Assembly (NCBI RefSeq): GCF_036053395.1 | Contig: NZ_CP107942.1 | Span: 7,210,501-7,274,500, forward strand | Source: Actinoplanes sp. NBC_00393 | Lineage (GTDB): Bacteria; Actinomycetota; Actinomycetes; Mycobacteriales; Micromonosporaceae | DNA length: 64,000 bases | Direction of reading: 5' to 3' | Part shown: positions 6,161 to 14,970 of the stretch, piece by piece | Numbering within the stretch: the first letter of the stretch is position 1 | Layout of the letters: every line of letters begins with the position of its first letter | Program-made: the position numbers and the translations under genes | The notes under the pieces: generated by a model | Told to the model about the DNA's origin: nothing | The model's input: the letters and a program-made list of their open reading frames with translations, nothing else | Databases searched by the model: none

Positions 6161-8784
6161 GACCGGTGACTCTCCAGGTAGGCCTCCATCCGCTCGGCCG
6201 GCGCCGGGTACCCCAGGGCGTGCCCCTGGCCGTACCGGCAGCCCGCGGCGGTGGCCCGCTCGATCTGCACGTCCGTCTCCAGTCCTTTGGCGACGATCTC
6301 CAGACCCAGCCGGCGACCGAGACTGACCACCACGTCGAGCACCGCCGGACCACCGCCGACCACCGCCTCGGCCGGGTTGCTCAGCAGTGACGCGCTCAGC
6401 TTGAGCATGTCCACCGGGAGCCGCCGCAGGTGCGACAGCGAGGTCTGCCCCGATCCGAAGTCGTCCAGCGCGGCCCGGACGCCGAGTTTGCGCAGGCCGC
6501 TGAGGGCGGCCACGATGGCCGGCACGTCCTCGGCGATCCAGGTCTCGGCCACCTCGACGATCAGGCGTTCCGGGGCCAGGCCGTACCGCTTCAGGGTCTC
6601 GGCGACGTGCTCCGGGAAGCGTGCGGTAAGCAGCTCGCGGGGGCCCACGTTGACCGACAGCCAGAAGTTGTCGTCCGGGAACGACCAGGTCGTCAGGTGC
6701 CGGCAGGCCTCGTCGAGAACCCACTCGTCCAGCTGCGCGGTGATACCCAGGGACGCGGCGATCGGCAGCAGCTCCTCCGGCAGGATGGTGCCGAGCTCCG
6801 GGTGACGCCAGCGCAGCAGCGCCTCCACCCCGGCCGGGCGGTTGTCGCGCAGGCCGGCCACCGGCTGGAAGACCAGGTCCAGCTCGCCACGGCCGGCCGC
6901 ACCGAGCAGCTGCCGTTCCAGCTCCATCCGGCGGTGCAACTGGATCTCGACGTCCGGGTCGTACCACTCGACGCGATCCAGGCCGAGTTGCCGGGCGCGC
7001 TGCCGGGCCAGGTCGGCGTGCCGCAGCACCTCCTCGGAGTCGGCGCCGCCGGACAGCTCGGCCAGGCCCACACTGGTGTGCAGCTCGACCGTGGCACCGG
7101 GCAGCGGGTACGGCTCGCGCAGGGTGGTCACAATGCGGGTGGCCAGGGCGTACGCCGGCACCGCCGACTCCACGGTGAGCACCGCGAACTCGTCACCCCC
7201 CAGCCGGGCCGGCACGTCCTCGGCGCCGAGCAGGCCGCGGATCCGGCGGCCCACCTCGACCAGCACGGCGTCGCCGATCTCCCGGCCGCGGGAGTCGTTG
7301 ATCTCGGCCAGCCCGTGCAGGTCGATCACCAGCAGGGTGCCGCGCTGCCCTGCCCGGCGCCGGCGTTCCAGCAGGTCGCGCATGAGCGCCGGCCGGTTCG
7401 CCAGCCCGGTCAGCTGGTCCAGGTGGGAGAGGCGGTGCAGGGTGCGTTCCAGATGTACGCGTTCCCCGACGTCCCGGACGTGCACCACGAGCGCCGCCAC
7501 CTCGGGCACCGACCGCTGGTCGGAGATCGTCGACTCGGTGTCCCGCCACATCCGGGCGCCGTCCCGCAACCGGGCGCTGACCAGCACCGGCGGCCCGCCC
7601 TCGTGCTCGCCGGCGAGCACCGACTCGATCACCGCCTGAGCGTCGTCGGCGTCGTCCGGGTGGATCAGCTCGCGGAACTCGCGCCCGAGCACCGCGTCGT
7701 CGCGGAGCCCGAAGAGGCGGGCCGCCGCCGGTGACTGCCAACGGATGGTGAGGTGCTCATCGAGCACCAGGGTGAGGTCGGTGGCACCGGCCACCAATGA
7801 GCGGAAGTGGGCCTCGGCGACCCGGAGCCGGCCGGCGTAGCGGCGGATGTCGCGGACCACGAGCAGCTCCCGTATGGCCAGGACGCTGACCATCACGAGA
7901 CCGAAAATGATCGCTTGGGTGCTGAAGGCGCGGACGGCGATCAGGTGCCAGATCGCGGCCACCACGCCGACCGCGGCCGGCACCGCCAGCAACGGGTAGC
8001 TCGCCAGGTACTGATCGGGGTGACGCGGCTGCAGCGGGGGCACCGGCAGGTCCCGCGGTGAGCCGCCGAACGCCGACGCGGTCAGCCCGGCCACCATCGG
8101 CAGACCGGCCAGCGGCAGAGCCGGACCGGTCACCCCGAACGCGACCAGCTCGGTGAGCCCGCAGAGCGAGAGCAGCGTCAGAGTCTCCCCCGCACCGCAC
8201 CAGAGCGCCGGCTTCGGGCGCGGGTGCGCCCGCAGCACGATCACCGTGACGATCGCGACCCCGCCGGCGGCGATCAGCATCGCCGGCACCGCGGCCGGCC
8301 CGGCCGCCGCCCCCGGTACGAGGTACGCCGCGAAGCCGAGACTCACCCCCAGCCCGACCCCGTCGAAGGTGCGCCGCAGCCGGACCTGCCAGTTGCGAGC
8401 CGCGCCGGGCAGCAATGACGTGCCCACCACGAAGCAGATCGCCACCACTGCCAGCCCCGCGGTCAGCCAGCCGACCAGCCCCGGCGGCGCCACCCAGGGC
8501 AGCACCGCGGTGATCGCCGTGGCGAGCGCGCCGAGCCCGACGAAACCGGCGCCCCGGCAGGCCGCGAACGTGCCCTCGGCGTGGTGGATGTCGAGTGCGG
8601 TCCGGATCAGGACGGCGGCCGCGCTGAGACCGCCGGCGCCGACCGCCAGGGCGAGCGCCGCCGGACCGGGCAGCAGACCGGCCGCGCCGGCGAGGAGAAC
8701 CAGCGCGGAGACGATGGGGACAGCGATCAGGACCGCCCGGCCGGTACTCCGGGGCGGGGCCGGCGCAGGGGTCGGCACAGCCAC
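6157..8784 (-). CDS. membrane PAS-GGDEF-EAL protein with degenerate EAL site
   Basis: This 875-residue membrane protein acts in cyclic-di-GMP signalling. About eight or nine hydrophobic spans fill residues 15-310. A PAS domain follows (about 330-450; HFRSLVAGATDLTLVLDEHLTIRWQS), then GGDEF (about 455-615) with an intact RLGGDEFAVL active loop, and a C-terminal EAL domain (about 630-870). In the EAL domain VEALLRWRHP, VNVGPREL and DDFGSG are present. However, the usual EGVET is KGLET, and the D after the loop Lys (normally KID) is Ser (KLS). These changes hit metal-binding and catalytic positions, so phosphodiesterase activity is probably lost and the protein is most likely a diguanylate cyclase. 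It starts with ATG at 8784 and stands alone. Confidence 0.9.
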   Translation of the reverse strand: MAVPTPAPAPPRSTGRAVLIAVPIVSALVLLAGAAGLLPGPAALALAVGAGGLSAAAVLIRTALDIHHAEGTFAACRGAGFVGLGALATAITAVLPWVAPPGLVGWLTAGLAVVAICFVVGTSLLPGAARNWQVRLRRTFDGVGLGVSLGFAAYLVPGAAAGPAAVPAMLIAAGGVAIVTVIVLRAHPRPKPALWCGAGETLTLLSLCGLTELVAFGVTGPALPLAGLPMVAGLTASAFGGSPRDLPVPPLQPRHPDQYLASYPLLAVPAAVGVVAAIWHLIAVRAFSTQAIIFGLVMVSVLAIRELLVVRDIRRYAGRLRVAEAHFRSLVAGATDLTLVLDEHLTIRWQSPAAARLFGLRDDAVLGREFRELIHPDDADDAQAVIESVLAGEHEGGPPVLVSARLRDGARMWRDTESTISDQRSVPEVAALVVHVRDVGERVHLERTLHRLSHLDQLTGLANRPALMRDLLERRRRAGQRGTLLVIDLHGLAEINDSRGREIGDAVLVEVGRRIRGLLGAEDVPARLGGDEFAVLTVESAVPAYALATRIVTTLREPYPLPGATVELHTSVGLAELSGGADSEEVLRHADLARQRARQLGLDRVEWYDPDVEIQLHRRMELERQLLGAAGRGELDLVFQPVAGLRDNRPAGVEALLRWRHPELGTILPEELLPIAASLGITAQLDEWVLDEACRHLTTWSFPDDNFWLSVNVGPRELLTARFPEHVAETLKRYGLAPERLIVEVAETWIAEDVPAIVAALSGLRKLGVRAALDDFGSGQTSLSHLRRLPVDMLKLSASLLSNPAEAVVGGGPAVLDVVVSLGRRLGLEIVAKGLETDVQIERATAAGCRYGQGHALGYPAPAERMEAYLESHRS

Positions 8785-8988
8785 GATGTGTCCTCTGCGT
8801 TCTCCCCCGGGGGTAACGGGTCCCCCGTGGGTCGGGGTGGGAACTGCATCCGGTCAACGAATGTCCCCGGATCGGGTTACGGCCTTTCCGGTAATCCGAT
8901 CGTCTGCCATCCAGCGATGATGGTCAAATCCTGCACGCCCGCCGGGTCCCCGGACGGTTCCGGCCGCCGTGAGTGGGAGAATGGGGTC

Positions 8989-9375
8989 GTGAGCACTCGT
9001 CCCGTCCTCCGCGTCCGCAAGTCCGGCGCCGTCCTGGTCGCGGCGCTCATCGCGCTGGTCAGCGCGGTGCCGCTGGCCGGTGCGGCCTGGGTGCTGACGC
9101 CGATCCTGTTGATCCCGCTCGCCGTGCTGCTCTGGGCCTGGCGGGCCGGCACCGATGTGTACGCCGACGAGCTGCGCGTGCGCGCCCTGTTCGGCGGCAG
9201 CCGGGTGCCCTGGAGCCGGATCACCGAGCTCGCCCCGGATCAGCGCGGCCGGGTCTCCGCCCTGCTGGACAACGGCAACGTCATCCGGCTGACCGGCGTC
9301 AACCGGGACAACCTTCCGCTGGTGCTGGCCGCGAGCGGGCATCCGATCGCAGGTTCGGCCGGCGCCGGGCGCTGA
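8989..9375 (+). CDS. small membrane protein with PH-like domain
   Basis: This 128-residue protein has two adjacent hydrophobic segments (residues 10-50: VLVAALIALVSAVPL and VLTPILLIPLAVLLWAW). A short beta-rich domain follows (TDVYADELRVRALFGGSRVPWSRITEL), typical of the PH domains (bPH6/DUF2581-like) found in many small actinobacterial membrane proteins. The GTG at 8989 is chosen because it opens right before the first basic/hydrophobic segment; earlier in-frame codons lie in the divergent promoter region. Function is unknown. It is followed by a hairpin at 9387-9428 that also overlaps the leader of the next gene. Confidence 0.82.
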   Translation: MSTRPVLRVRKSGAVLVAALIALVSAVPLAGAAWVLTPILLIPLAVLLWAWRAGTDVYADELRVRALFGGSRVPWSRITELAPDQRGRVSALLDNGNVIRLTGVNRDNLPLVLAASGHPIAGSAGAGR

Positions 9376-9386
9376 CCGGCCCGGCT

Positions 9387-9428
9387 CTCTCAGGCTCCAC
9401 GGCTACCCTGGTCGGCAGAGCCTGAGAG
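9387..9428 (+). promoter_or_regulatory. 11-bp stem-loop covering the ribosome site of the next gene
   Basis: CTCTCAGGCTC (9387-9397) pairs perfectly with GAGCCTGAGAG (9418-9428) over a 20-nt loop. The 3' arm runs straight into the purine-rich GAGAGGGG ribosome-binding stretch upstream of the sorbosone-dehydrogenase-like gene. It could terminate the PH-domain transcript or hide the ribosome site. No T-run follows. Confidence 0.55.
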
Positions 9429-9435
9429 GGGTGGT

Positions 9436-10602
9436 TTGGTCGTGCTATTCCGCCGGGGCCGTGCCGCGGTCGCGAGCGTCGGTGCCGTGCTGGTGCTGAC
9501 CGCCGGGTGCAGCTTCGGGCCGCCCGGGCCGGATCAGGCCGGTTCCCCGCCGAACCTGCCCCGTCCGTCGGTCGCGCCGACCGCCGGTGACGACGGCGAG
9601 GAGCGGGAGGTCGCGGTCACCGTCCTGGCCAAGGCGCTCGAGGTGCCCTGGGGCATCGCCTTCCTGCCGGACGGTTCCGCCGTGGTCACCGAGCGGGACA
9701 CCGCCCGCATCCTGAAGGTCGGTCCGGAGTCGGACGCCGACGGCCTCAAGGTCAGCGAGCTGCAGCGACTCGACGAGGTGCAGTCCTCCGGCGACGGCGG
9801 GCTGCTCGGCATCGCCGTCTCCCCCAGATACGCGACCGACAAGACCCTGTACGTCTACTACTCCACCGATCGGGACAACCGGGTCGGCAAGCTGGTGATC
9901 GGCGGCAGGCTCCAGCCGATCCTCACCGGCATCCCACGCTCGGTGGACAACAACGGCGGCGCGCTCGCCTTCGGGCCGGACGGCCAGCTCTACGTCGGCA
10001 CCGGCGACGGCACGCCGAGCGGCAACCAGGCGGGGAACCCGAAGAGTCTCGGCGGCAAGATCCTGCGGATCAGCACGTCCGGCAAGCCGGCCGCCGGCAA
10101 CCCGGTGAAGAGCTCGGCGGTCTGGTCCTCCGGCCACCGCAACGTCCAGGGACTGTCCTGGGACAAGAGCAAGCGGATGTACGCGACCGAAAGTGGTCAG
10201 CCCCGGTTCGGTGAGCTGAACGTGATCACCAAGGGCGGCAACTACGGCTGGCCGAAGGCCGACGGCGGTGGTGGCGACCCGAAGCTGAAGGACCCACTGG
10301 CCTCCTGGCCGTCTCCGGACTCGTCCTGCGGCGGGGTGGCCGCGCTGGAAAGCCTGGTGGCCACCGCGTGTCTGCTCGGCAAGCGCGTCTACCTGCTGAA
10401 CGTGACCGGCAACGGCACGGTGCTCGGCAACCCGCAGGAGCTGCTCAAGGACGAGTTCGGCCGGCTGCGGGCCCTGGTCGCGGCGCCGGACGGCTCGTTC
10501 TGGGTCAGCACCTCCAACCAGGAGGAGGCCGGTGAGCCGAATCCCGACGACGACCGCATCATCCGCCTGGTCTTCTCCGACGGCGGCGCCGGCCGGAGTT
10601 GA
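9436..10602 (+). CDS. glucose/sorbosone dehydrogenase-like (PQQ-type beta-propeller) lipoprotein
   Basis: This 388-residue exported lipoprotein has a signal segment ending in the lipobox LTAGC (Cys about residue 25), then a Pro-rich linker. A six-bladed beta-propeller of the GSDH family follows. Recognisable blade motifs are VPWGIAFLPDGSAVVTERDT, GGLLGIAVSPRYA, NNGGALAFGPDGQLYVGTGDG, WSSGHRNVQGLSWD and GELNVITKGGNYGWP. Family members oxidise sugars using PQQ, but many actinobacterial relatives are uncharacterised. The start could be TTG 9436 or GTG 9442; the latter is better spaced from GAGAGGGG. It is followed after 48 bp by the metallophosphoesterase gene, possibly co-transcribed. Confidence 0.88.
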   Translation: MVVLFRRGRAAVASVGAVLVLTAGCSFGPPGPDQAGSPPNLPRPSVAPTAGDDGEEREVAVTVLAKALEVPWGIAFLPDGSAVVTERDTARILKVGPESDADGLKVSELQRLDEVQSSGDGGLLGIAVSPRYATDKTLYVYYSTDRDNRVGKLVIGGRLQPILTGIPRSVDNNGGALAFGPDGQLYVGTGDGTPSGNQAGNPKSLGGKILRISTSGKPAAGNPVKSSAVWSSGHRNVQGLSWDKSKRMYATESGQPRFGELNVITKGGNYGWPKADGGGGDPKLKDPLASWPSPDSSCGGVAALESLVATACLLGKRVYLLNVTGNGTVLGNPQELLKDEFGRLRALVAAPDGSFWVSTSNQEEAGEPNPDDDRIIRLVFSDGGAGRS

Positions 10603-10650
10603 CGGCCATGACTGTTTCGATCAGCGCGGGGCCGGGCAGGTGAGGCCCCG

Positions 10651-12228
10651 ATGAAGCCTCGCGAACTCCTGCACCGGGCCGGCCGGGTGGCCCGGCACCG
10701 CTGGACCAGGCGGGTCGGGGTCGCCGTGTCCGTCGGCCTGGTCAGCGTGCTCGGCTCGATGATCGGCGTGATGCTGTTCGCGCAGTCCGGGCTCAACGTA
10801 GGCCCGTTCTCGGCCGAGATGTCCATCACGCCGTCGATCCACGGCGGCACCTCGGTGGACATCCCGCCGCTCGGCTCGCTGCATCTCGACAGTCACCGCG
10901 GTCCACTGCACCTCGAGGTGGCCCTCGGTTCACTGGATCAGAGCCGCACCGAGGCGCTCATCGACAACCCGGCGGCGATCAGCTCGGCGGGTGACCGGGC
11001 GGTCGACGAGGTGGTCGCCGGAGTGTCCCGCCTCGGTCTGCGTACGCTCGGGCTGGCCGTGCTCAGCGCGCTCATCCTGGCCGCGCTGATCTTCCGGGAC
11101 GTCCGCCGCACCGCGGCGGCCGGCGTGACCGCGCTGGTGGTCACCGGCGGCAGCCTGGGCCTGGCGGCGGCCACGCTGCGGCCCGACGCGATCAGCGAGC
11201 CGCGGTACGAAGGATTGCTGATCAACGCACCCGCGGTGGTCGGCGACGCCCGCCGGATCGCGGACAACTACGGACGGTACGCGGAGCAGCTGCAGGCCAT
11301 CGTCGGCAACGTCAGCCGGGTCTACTCGACGATCTCGACGTTGCCGGTCTACGAGCCGGCCGGTAACACCACCCGCCTGCTGCACGTCTCCGACCTGCAC
11401 CTGAACCCGGCCTCGTGGGGCCTGATCCGGACCGTCGTGGAGACCTTCGAGATCGACGCGGTGATCGACACCGGCGACATCGTGGACTGGGGCAGCAGCG
11501 CCGAGACCGGGTACGTCGCCTCCATCCCGTCGATCCAGGTGCCGTACATCTGGGTGCGGGGCAACCACGACTCCGCCTCCATCCAGGCCGCGGTGCGCGC
11601 GCAGAGCAACGCGGTCGTCCTGGACAACGCCCTGACCACGGTGGACGGGCTGACCATCGCCGGTATCGGCGACCCGCAGTTCACCCCGGACAAGAGCGAG
11701 ACGAACGAGGCCGGCGACGACGCCGCACCGGAGCTGCTGACCGCGGCCGGCGAGCGGCTGGCGACCACGATCCGGGACTCCGGCAAGAAGGTGGACATCG
11801 CACTGGTCCACGACCCGGCCATGGCGCAACCGCTCTCCGGTGTGGTGCCGCTGGTCCTCGCCGGGCACCGGCACCAGCGCGAGGTGAGCCGGCTGCCCGC
11901 CCCGGAGGCTCCGGAGCCGTCGGCCGGCCCCTCCGCGGCGCCGTCGGCCGCCGCCGTCGCCCAGCCGCTGATGACCACCCGGCTCATGATCGAGGGGTCG
12001 ACGGGCGGGGCCGGGCTGCGCGGGCTCGAGGAGGAGGAGCCGACGCCGTTGAGCCTGTCGGTTCTCTACTTCGACGAGAAGAACGAGCTCAAGGCCTACG
12101 ACGACATCCAGCTGGGCGGCACCGGCCAGTCGAACGTGGAGATGCAGCGCAACGTGGTCGGCCTCGACGAGGAGGAGCCGGTGCCCACGCCGGAGTCGTC
12201 CGTACCGGTCAGCCAGCCCAGCCGTTAG
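10651..12228 (+). CDS. membrane-anchored metallophosphoesterase
   Basis: This 525-residue protein has one membrane span near residues 23-45 and two more near 130-175, followed by a calcineurin-like phosphoesterase domain (about 235-410). The metal-binding motifs are present in order: VSDLHLN, DTGDIVDWG, RGNHDS, LVHDP and AGHRHQ. The C-terminal tail is Pro/Ala/Ser/Glu-rich and repetitive (EEEEPTPLS, later EEEPVPTPESS). The catalytic domain is probably outside or at the membrane face; the substrate is unknown. The first ATG (10651) after GTGAGG is used. The gene is convergent with a membrane-protein gene 12 bp downstream. Confidence 0.9.
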   Translation: MKPRELLHRAGRVARHRWTRRVGVAVSVGLVSVLGSMIGVMLFAQSGLNVGPFSAEMSITPSIHGGTSVDIPPLGSLHLDSHRGPLHLEVALGSLDQSRTEALIDNPAAISSAGDRAVDEVVAGVSRLGLRTLGLAVLSALILAALIFRDVRRTAAAGVTALVVTGGSLGLAAATLRPDAISEPRYEGLLINAPAVVGDARRIADNYGRYAEQLQAIVGNVSRVYSTISTLPVYEPAGNTTRLLHVSDLHLNPASWGLIRTVVETFEIDAVIDTGDIVDWGSSAETGYVASIPSIQVPYIWVRGNHDSASIQAAVRAQSNAVVLDNALTTVDGLTIAGIGDPQFTPDKSETNEAGDDAAPELLTAAGERLATTIRDSGKKVDIALVHDPAMAQPLSGVVPLVLAGHRHQREVSRLPAPEAPEPSAGPSAAPSAAAVAQPLMTTRLMIEGSTGGAGLRGLEEEEPTPLSLSVLYFDEKNELKAYDDIQLGGTGQSNVEMQRNVVGLDEEEPVPTPESSVPVSQPSR

Positions 12229-12240
12229 GCCTCCAAGCCG

Positions 12241-12918
12241 TCAGGCCGGGCGGCGCAGAGCCCGGACGCCGGCCACCACGAGCGGGGCGAAGGCGGCGCC
12301 GACCACCGCGGAGATCAGCACCGGCATGCTCAGCGGCAGCGCGAACGCGCCGAGCAGGCAGATCGCCGGAACCGGGACGGCCCACCAGCCGATCACGCCG
12401 GCGCGGGCCAGCCCGACCTGGACGACGACCACGCCGAGCAGGGACAGCATCTCGGTGAAGTTCCAGACCTGCAGCAGGCCGTGGCCCAGCGCGCCCTCGG
12501 CCAGGGCGACCGCCTGCTCGATCGGCAGGTTGCGCCCCAGCTCCATGATCCACCAGTCACTGAGCAGGTTGCCGGAGATGTTGAGGAAGCCGAGCGCCAT
12601 CATCAGCGAGCCGACGATGGTGACGACGGCGCCTCGACGGCCGCGCACCAGCAGCGGGAGCAGCAGCGCGCCGACGCCGATGAAGATGTTGCCGTAGTGC
12701 AGCAGCAGCGCCGACACCTGCGTCAGCAGCGGGTCCCGGGCGAGCGATTCGACGTACCCGGCCTGGGTTTCGGAATCCTGCACCGGCGCCGTGACACTGC
12801 CGGCGAAGAAGAGCAGCGGGCCGGCGATCAGGGACGCCGCCCCGGTCCGCCACAGCACCCTGGCGGCCGGGTTCTCGCGGGTCGTCACAGCGTCGGCGGT
12901 GGTTGCGGTCACAGTCAT
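12241..12918 (-). CDS. six-helix membrane protein, unknown function
   Basis: This 225-residue integral membrane protein has about six hydrophobic segments (for example VLWRTGAASLIAGPLLFF, YGNIFIGVGALLLPLLV, VPVPAICLLGAFALPLS). I do not recognise the family with certainty. The loop between spans 1 and 2 (APVQDSETQAGYVESLARD) looks like DUF4386-type proteins. The ATG at 12918 is backed by GAGGAGAA. It is transcribed divergently from the histidine kinase/response regulator pair 207 bp away, which makes it a plausible target of that system (inference). Confidence 0.85.
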   Translation of the reverse strand: MTVTATTADAVTTRENPAARVLWRTGAASLIAGPLLFFAGSVTAPVQDSETQAGYVESLARDPLLTQVSALLLHYGNIFIGVGALLLPLLVRGRRGAVVTIVGSLMMALGFLNISGNLLSDWWIMELGRNLPIEQAVALAEGALGHGLLQVWNFTEMLSLLGVVVVQVGLARAGVIGWWAVPVPAICLLGAFALPLSMPVLISAVVGAAFAPLVVAGVRALRRPA

Positions 12919-13124
12919 GATCAGTTCTCCTCGGTTCTCGTTTGACCAGGGAAAACTTAGGTCTTCGACGGTGCTCGTCGATGCCTCCTGGAAGCTTGAT
13001 CGCCACCCGTCACGCGGTTGGCGGCGCCGGACCGCTCGTCCACCGCGCGGTGGACCGCAGAGCGCCCGGTTGTCCACCAGCAGGCGGATCCGCCCCGCTG
13101 CCCACGCTGGCTACCGTGATCCAC

Positions 13125-14279
13125 ATGCCGTCCTTCCGCGTACCCGCGCCCTGGCGCACGCTGCCCATCGCCGCAGCGGTGCTGCTCACCGCGCTGGGCG
13201 TGGCGGAGGTGACGCTGGACCCGTCGTACCGGGCCGCGCCGCTCGCCCCGGTCGTCAGCGTCGCGATGACATCGGCCGGTGCGGTGCTGGCGGCCTGGTC
13301 GCCACTCGGCGGAGCGCTGCTGATGTCCGCGACGTTCCCGGCGGTGGTCGCGCTGGGCGTCCCCGGGCCGCCCGGCACGACGGTGGTCGCGCTGCTGCTG
13401 GCGTACGGGTGGCTCGGCTACCGCCAGACCGGCCGGCACCGCTGGGTGGGACCGCTGGCCGGGCACCTGATGGCGGTCGTCGCGGTCGTCGCCGGCGGCC
13501 AGTCGGCGTGGGAGTCGATGTTCTTCGGCACCCTGTACTGGGTGTCGTGGTGGGTCGGCCGGGTCGTCCGCCGGGAACGGACCCGCGGCGACGAACTGGC
13601 CCGCCTGGCCGCCGCCCTGGACGCCGAACGCGAGGCCCGCGACCGCGCCGTCGTGATGGCCGAACGGCAGCGCATCGCCCGCGAGATCCACGACGCGGTG
13701 GCCCACTCGGTGAGCGTGATGGTGCTGCAGATCGGGGTCCTGCGCACCCGGATGGACGACCGGCCGATGGAGAGCGAGGTGCTGCTCGGCGTGGAACGCC
13801 TCGGCCGGCAGTCGGTCCAGGAGCTGCGCGGCCTGGTCGGCATCCTGCGGGACGAGGCCGAAGCGGCGGGGCGCGCTCCGCAGCCGTCGCTGCGGCACAT
13901 CGACGAGCTGATCGATGACGTACGCGCAGCCGGTCTCCCGGTCGAGCTGGAACTGACCGGCGACTTCGACCTGCCGCGGACGCTGGACGTGTCGGCGTAC
14001 CGGATCGCCCAGGAGGCCCTGTCGAACGTGCTGCGGCACGCCGGCCCGGTGCCCACCCGGGTCCGGGTGTGCCAGGAGGCCGACACGCTCACCGTCGAGG
14101 TGACCAACGACCCGTCCACCAGGGCGCCCGCCGAACCCGCCGAGAATCGGGTCGGCGGTCACGGGCTGATCGGGATGCGAGAACGGGTGGTGCTCTTCGG
14201 CGGTACCCTGCGTGCCGGTCCAGGCCCGACCGGCGGCTACGCGGTCTGCGCCAATTTTCCGATCAGGAGAACCCGATGA
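13125..14279 (+). CDS. NarL-type sensor histidine kinase
   Basis: This 384-residue HisKA_3-class kinase has four to five membrane spans in residues 12-145 and a coiled linker (ELARLAAALDAEREARDRAVV). The dimerisation/phosphoacceptor helix reads RQRIAREIHDAVAHSVSVM, with the phosphorylated His at residue 189. The HATPase domain has EALSNVLRHA (N box) and GGHGLIGMRERV (G box). The ATG at 13125 is preferred because translation further upstream lacks conserved sequence. It overlaps the response regulator by four bases (ATGA), so the two are co-translated. No extracellular sensor domain is evident, so the stimulus may be membrane-derived. Confidence 0.92.
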   Translation: MPSFRVPAPWRTLPIAAAVLLTALGVAEVTLDPSYRAAPLAPVVSVAMTSAGAVLAAWSPLGGALLMSATFPAVVALGVPGPPGTTVVALLLAYGWLGYRQTGRHRWVGPLAGHLMAVVAVVAGGQSAWESMFFGTLYWVSWWVGRVVRRERTRGDELARLAAALDAEREARDRAVVMAERQRIAREIHDAVAHSVSVMVLQIGVLRTRMDDRPMESEVLLGVERLGRQSVQELRGLVGILRDEAEAAGRAPQPSLRHIDELIDDVRAAGLPVELELTGDFDLPRTLDVSAYRIAQEALSNVLRHAGPVPTRVRVCQEADTLTVEVTNDPSTRAPAEPAENRVGGHGLIGMRERVVLFGGTLRAGPGPTGGYAVCANFPIRRTR

Positions 14280-14938
14280 CGATCCGCGTGGTCCTCGCCG
14301 ACGACGAGGGCATGATCCGGGCCGGGCTGCGGATGCTGCTCGACCACCAGCCGGACATCGAGGTCGTCGGTGAGGCGTCGGACGGGGCCGAAGCGGTCTC
14401 GGTCGTGCTGCGCACCGAGCCGGACGTGCTGCTGATCGACATCCGGATGCCCCGGGTCGACGGGATCGAGGCGACCCGGCGGATCGTCGCGGAACTGCCC
14501 GCCACCCGGGTCATCGTGCTCACCACGTTCGACGAGGACGCGTACGTCACCGGCGCGCTGCGTGCCGGGGCCAGCGGATTCCTGCTCAAGGTGTCGCCGC
14601 CGGAACAGCTGCTCGACGCGGTGCGTACCGTCGCCGACGGCCGTGGCCTGCTCGACCCGGCGGTCACCCTGCGGGTCATCCAGTCGCTGGCCGAGGCGCC
14701 GCAGCACGATCCGGCGCACGCGTCCCGGCTCGGCGGCCTCACCGACCGGGAGACCGACGTGCTGCGTCTGGTGGCCCGAGGGCTGTCCAACTCCGAGATC
14801 GCGGCGGAGCTCTTTCTGGGCGAGGCGACGGTCAAGACGTACCTGTCCCGGATGTTGATGAAGCTCGGCCTGCGGGACCGGGTGCAGGCGGTCGCCTTCG
14901 CGTACGAGAGCGGGCTGGTCCGGCCGGGAGCCTCCTGA
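14276..14938 (+). CDS. NarL/LuxR-family response regulator
   Basis: This 220-residue regulator has an N-terminal receiver domain (VVLADDEGMIRAGLRMLL; phosphoacceptor Asp55 in LLIDIRMP; conserved Thr in VLTTFDED; Lys in FLLKVSPPE). A C-terminal LuxR-type helix-turn-helix (about 150-212) reads LTDRETDVLRLVARGLSNSEIAAEL followed by VKTYLSRMLMKLGLRDR. It is translationally coupled to the kinase upstream, which should phosphorylate it. The stop lies within the loop of a perfect 12-bp hairpin shared with the convergent pectate lyase gene. The divergent membrane protein at 12241-12918 is a candidate target. Confidence 0.94.
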   Translation: MTIRVVLADDEGMIRAGLRMLLDHQPDIEVVGEASDGAEAVSVVLRTEPDVLLIDIRMPRVDGIEATRRIVAELPATRVIVLTTFDEDAYVTGALRAGASGFLLKVSPPEQLLDAVRTVADGRGLLDPAVTLRVIQSLAEAPQHDPAHASRLGGLTDRETDVLRLVARGLSNSEIAAELFLGEATVKTYLSRMLMKLGLRDRVQAVAFAYESGLVRPGAS

Positions 14939-14951
14939 CCCGGCCGGACCA
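14916..14951. terminator. bidirectional terminator hairpin
   Basis: TGGTCCGGCCGG (14916-14927) and CCGGCCGGACCA (14940-14951) form a perfect 12-bp stem. The stop codon of the response regulator lies in the 12-nt loop. It separates that gene from the convergent pectate lyase, which ends at 14971. Confidence 0.7.
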
Positions 14952-14970
14952 GCTCTGTTCCCCTGTTCCC

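Noticed and set aside
9442..9444. Alternative GTG start for the sorbosone-dehydrogenase-like gene as certain
   Set aside because: Its spacing from GAGAGGGG is good, but the TTG at 9436 cannot be excluded, so both are noted rather than one asserted.
12942..13124. N-terminal extension of the histidine kinase from an upstream start
   Set aside because: The extra 61 residues are Arg/Pro/Ala-rich with no similarity to kinase N termini and overlap the divergent promoter region.
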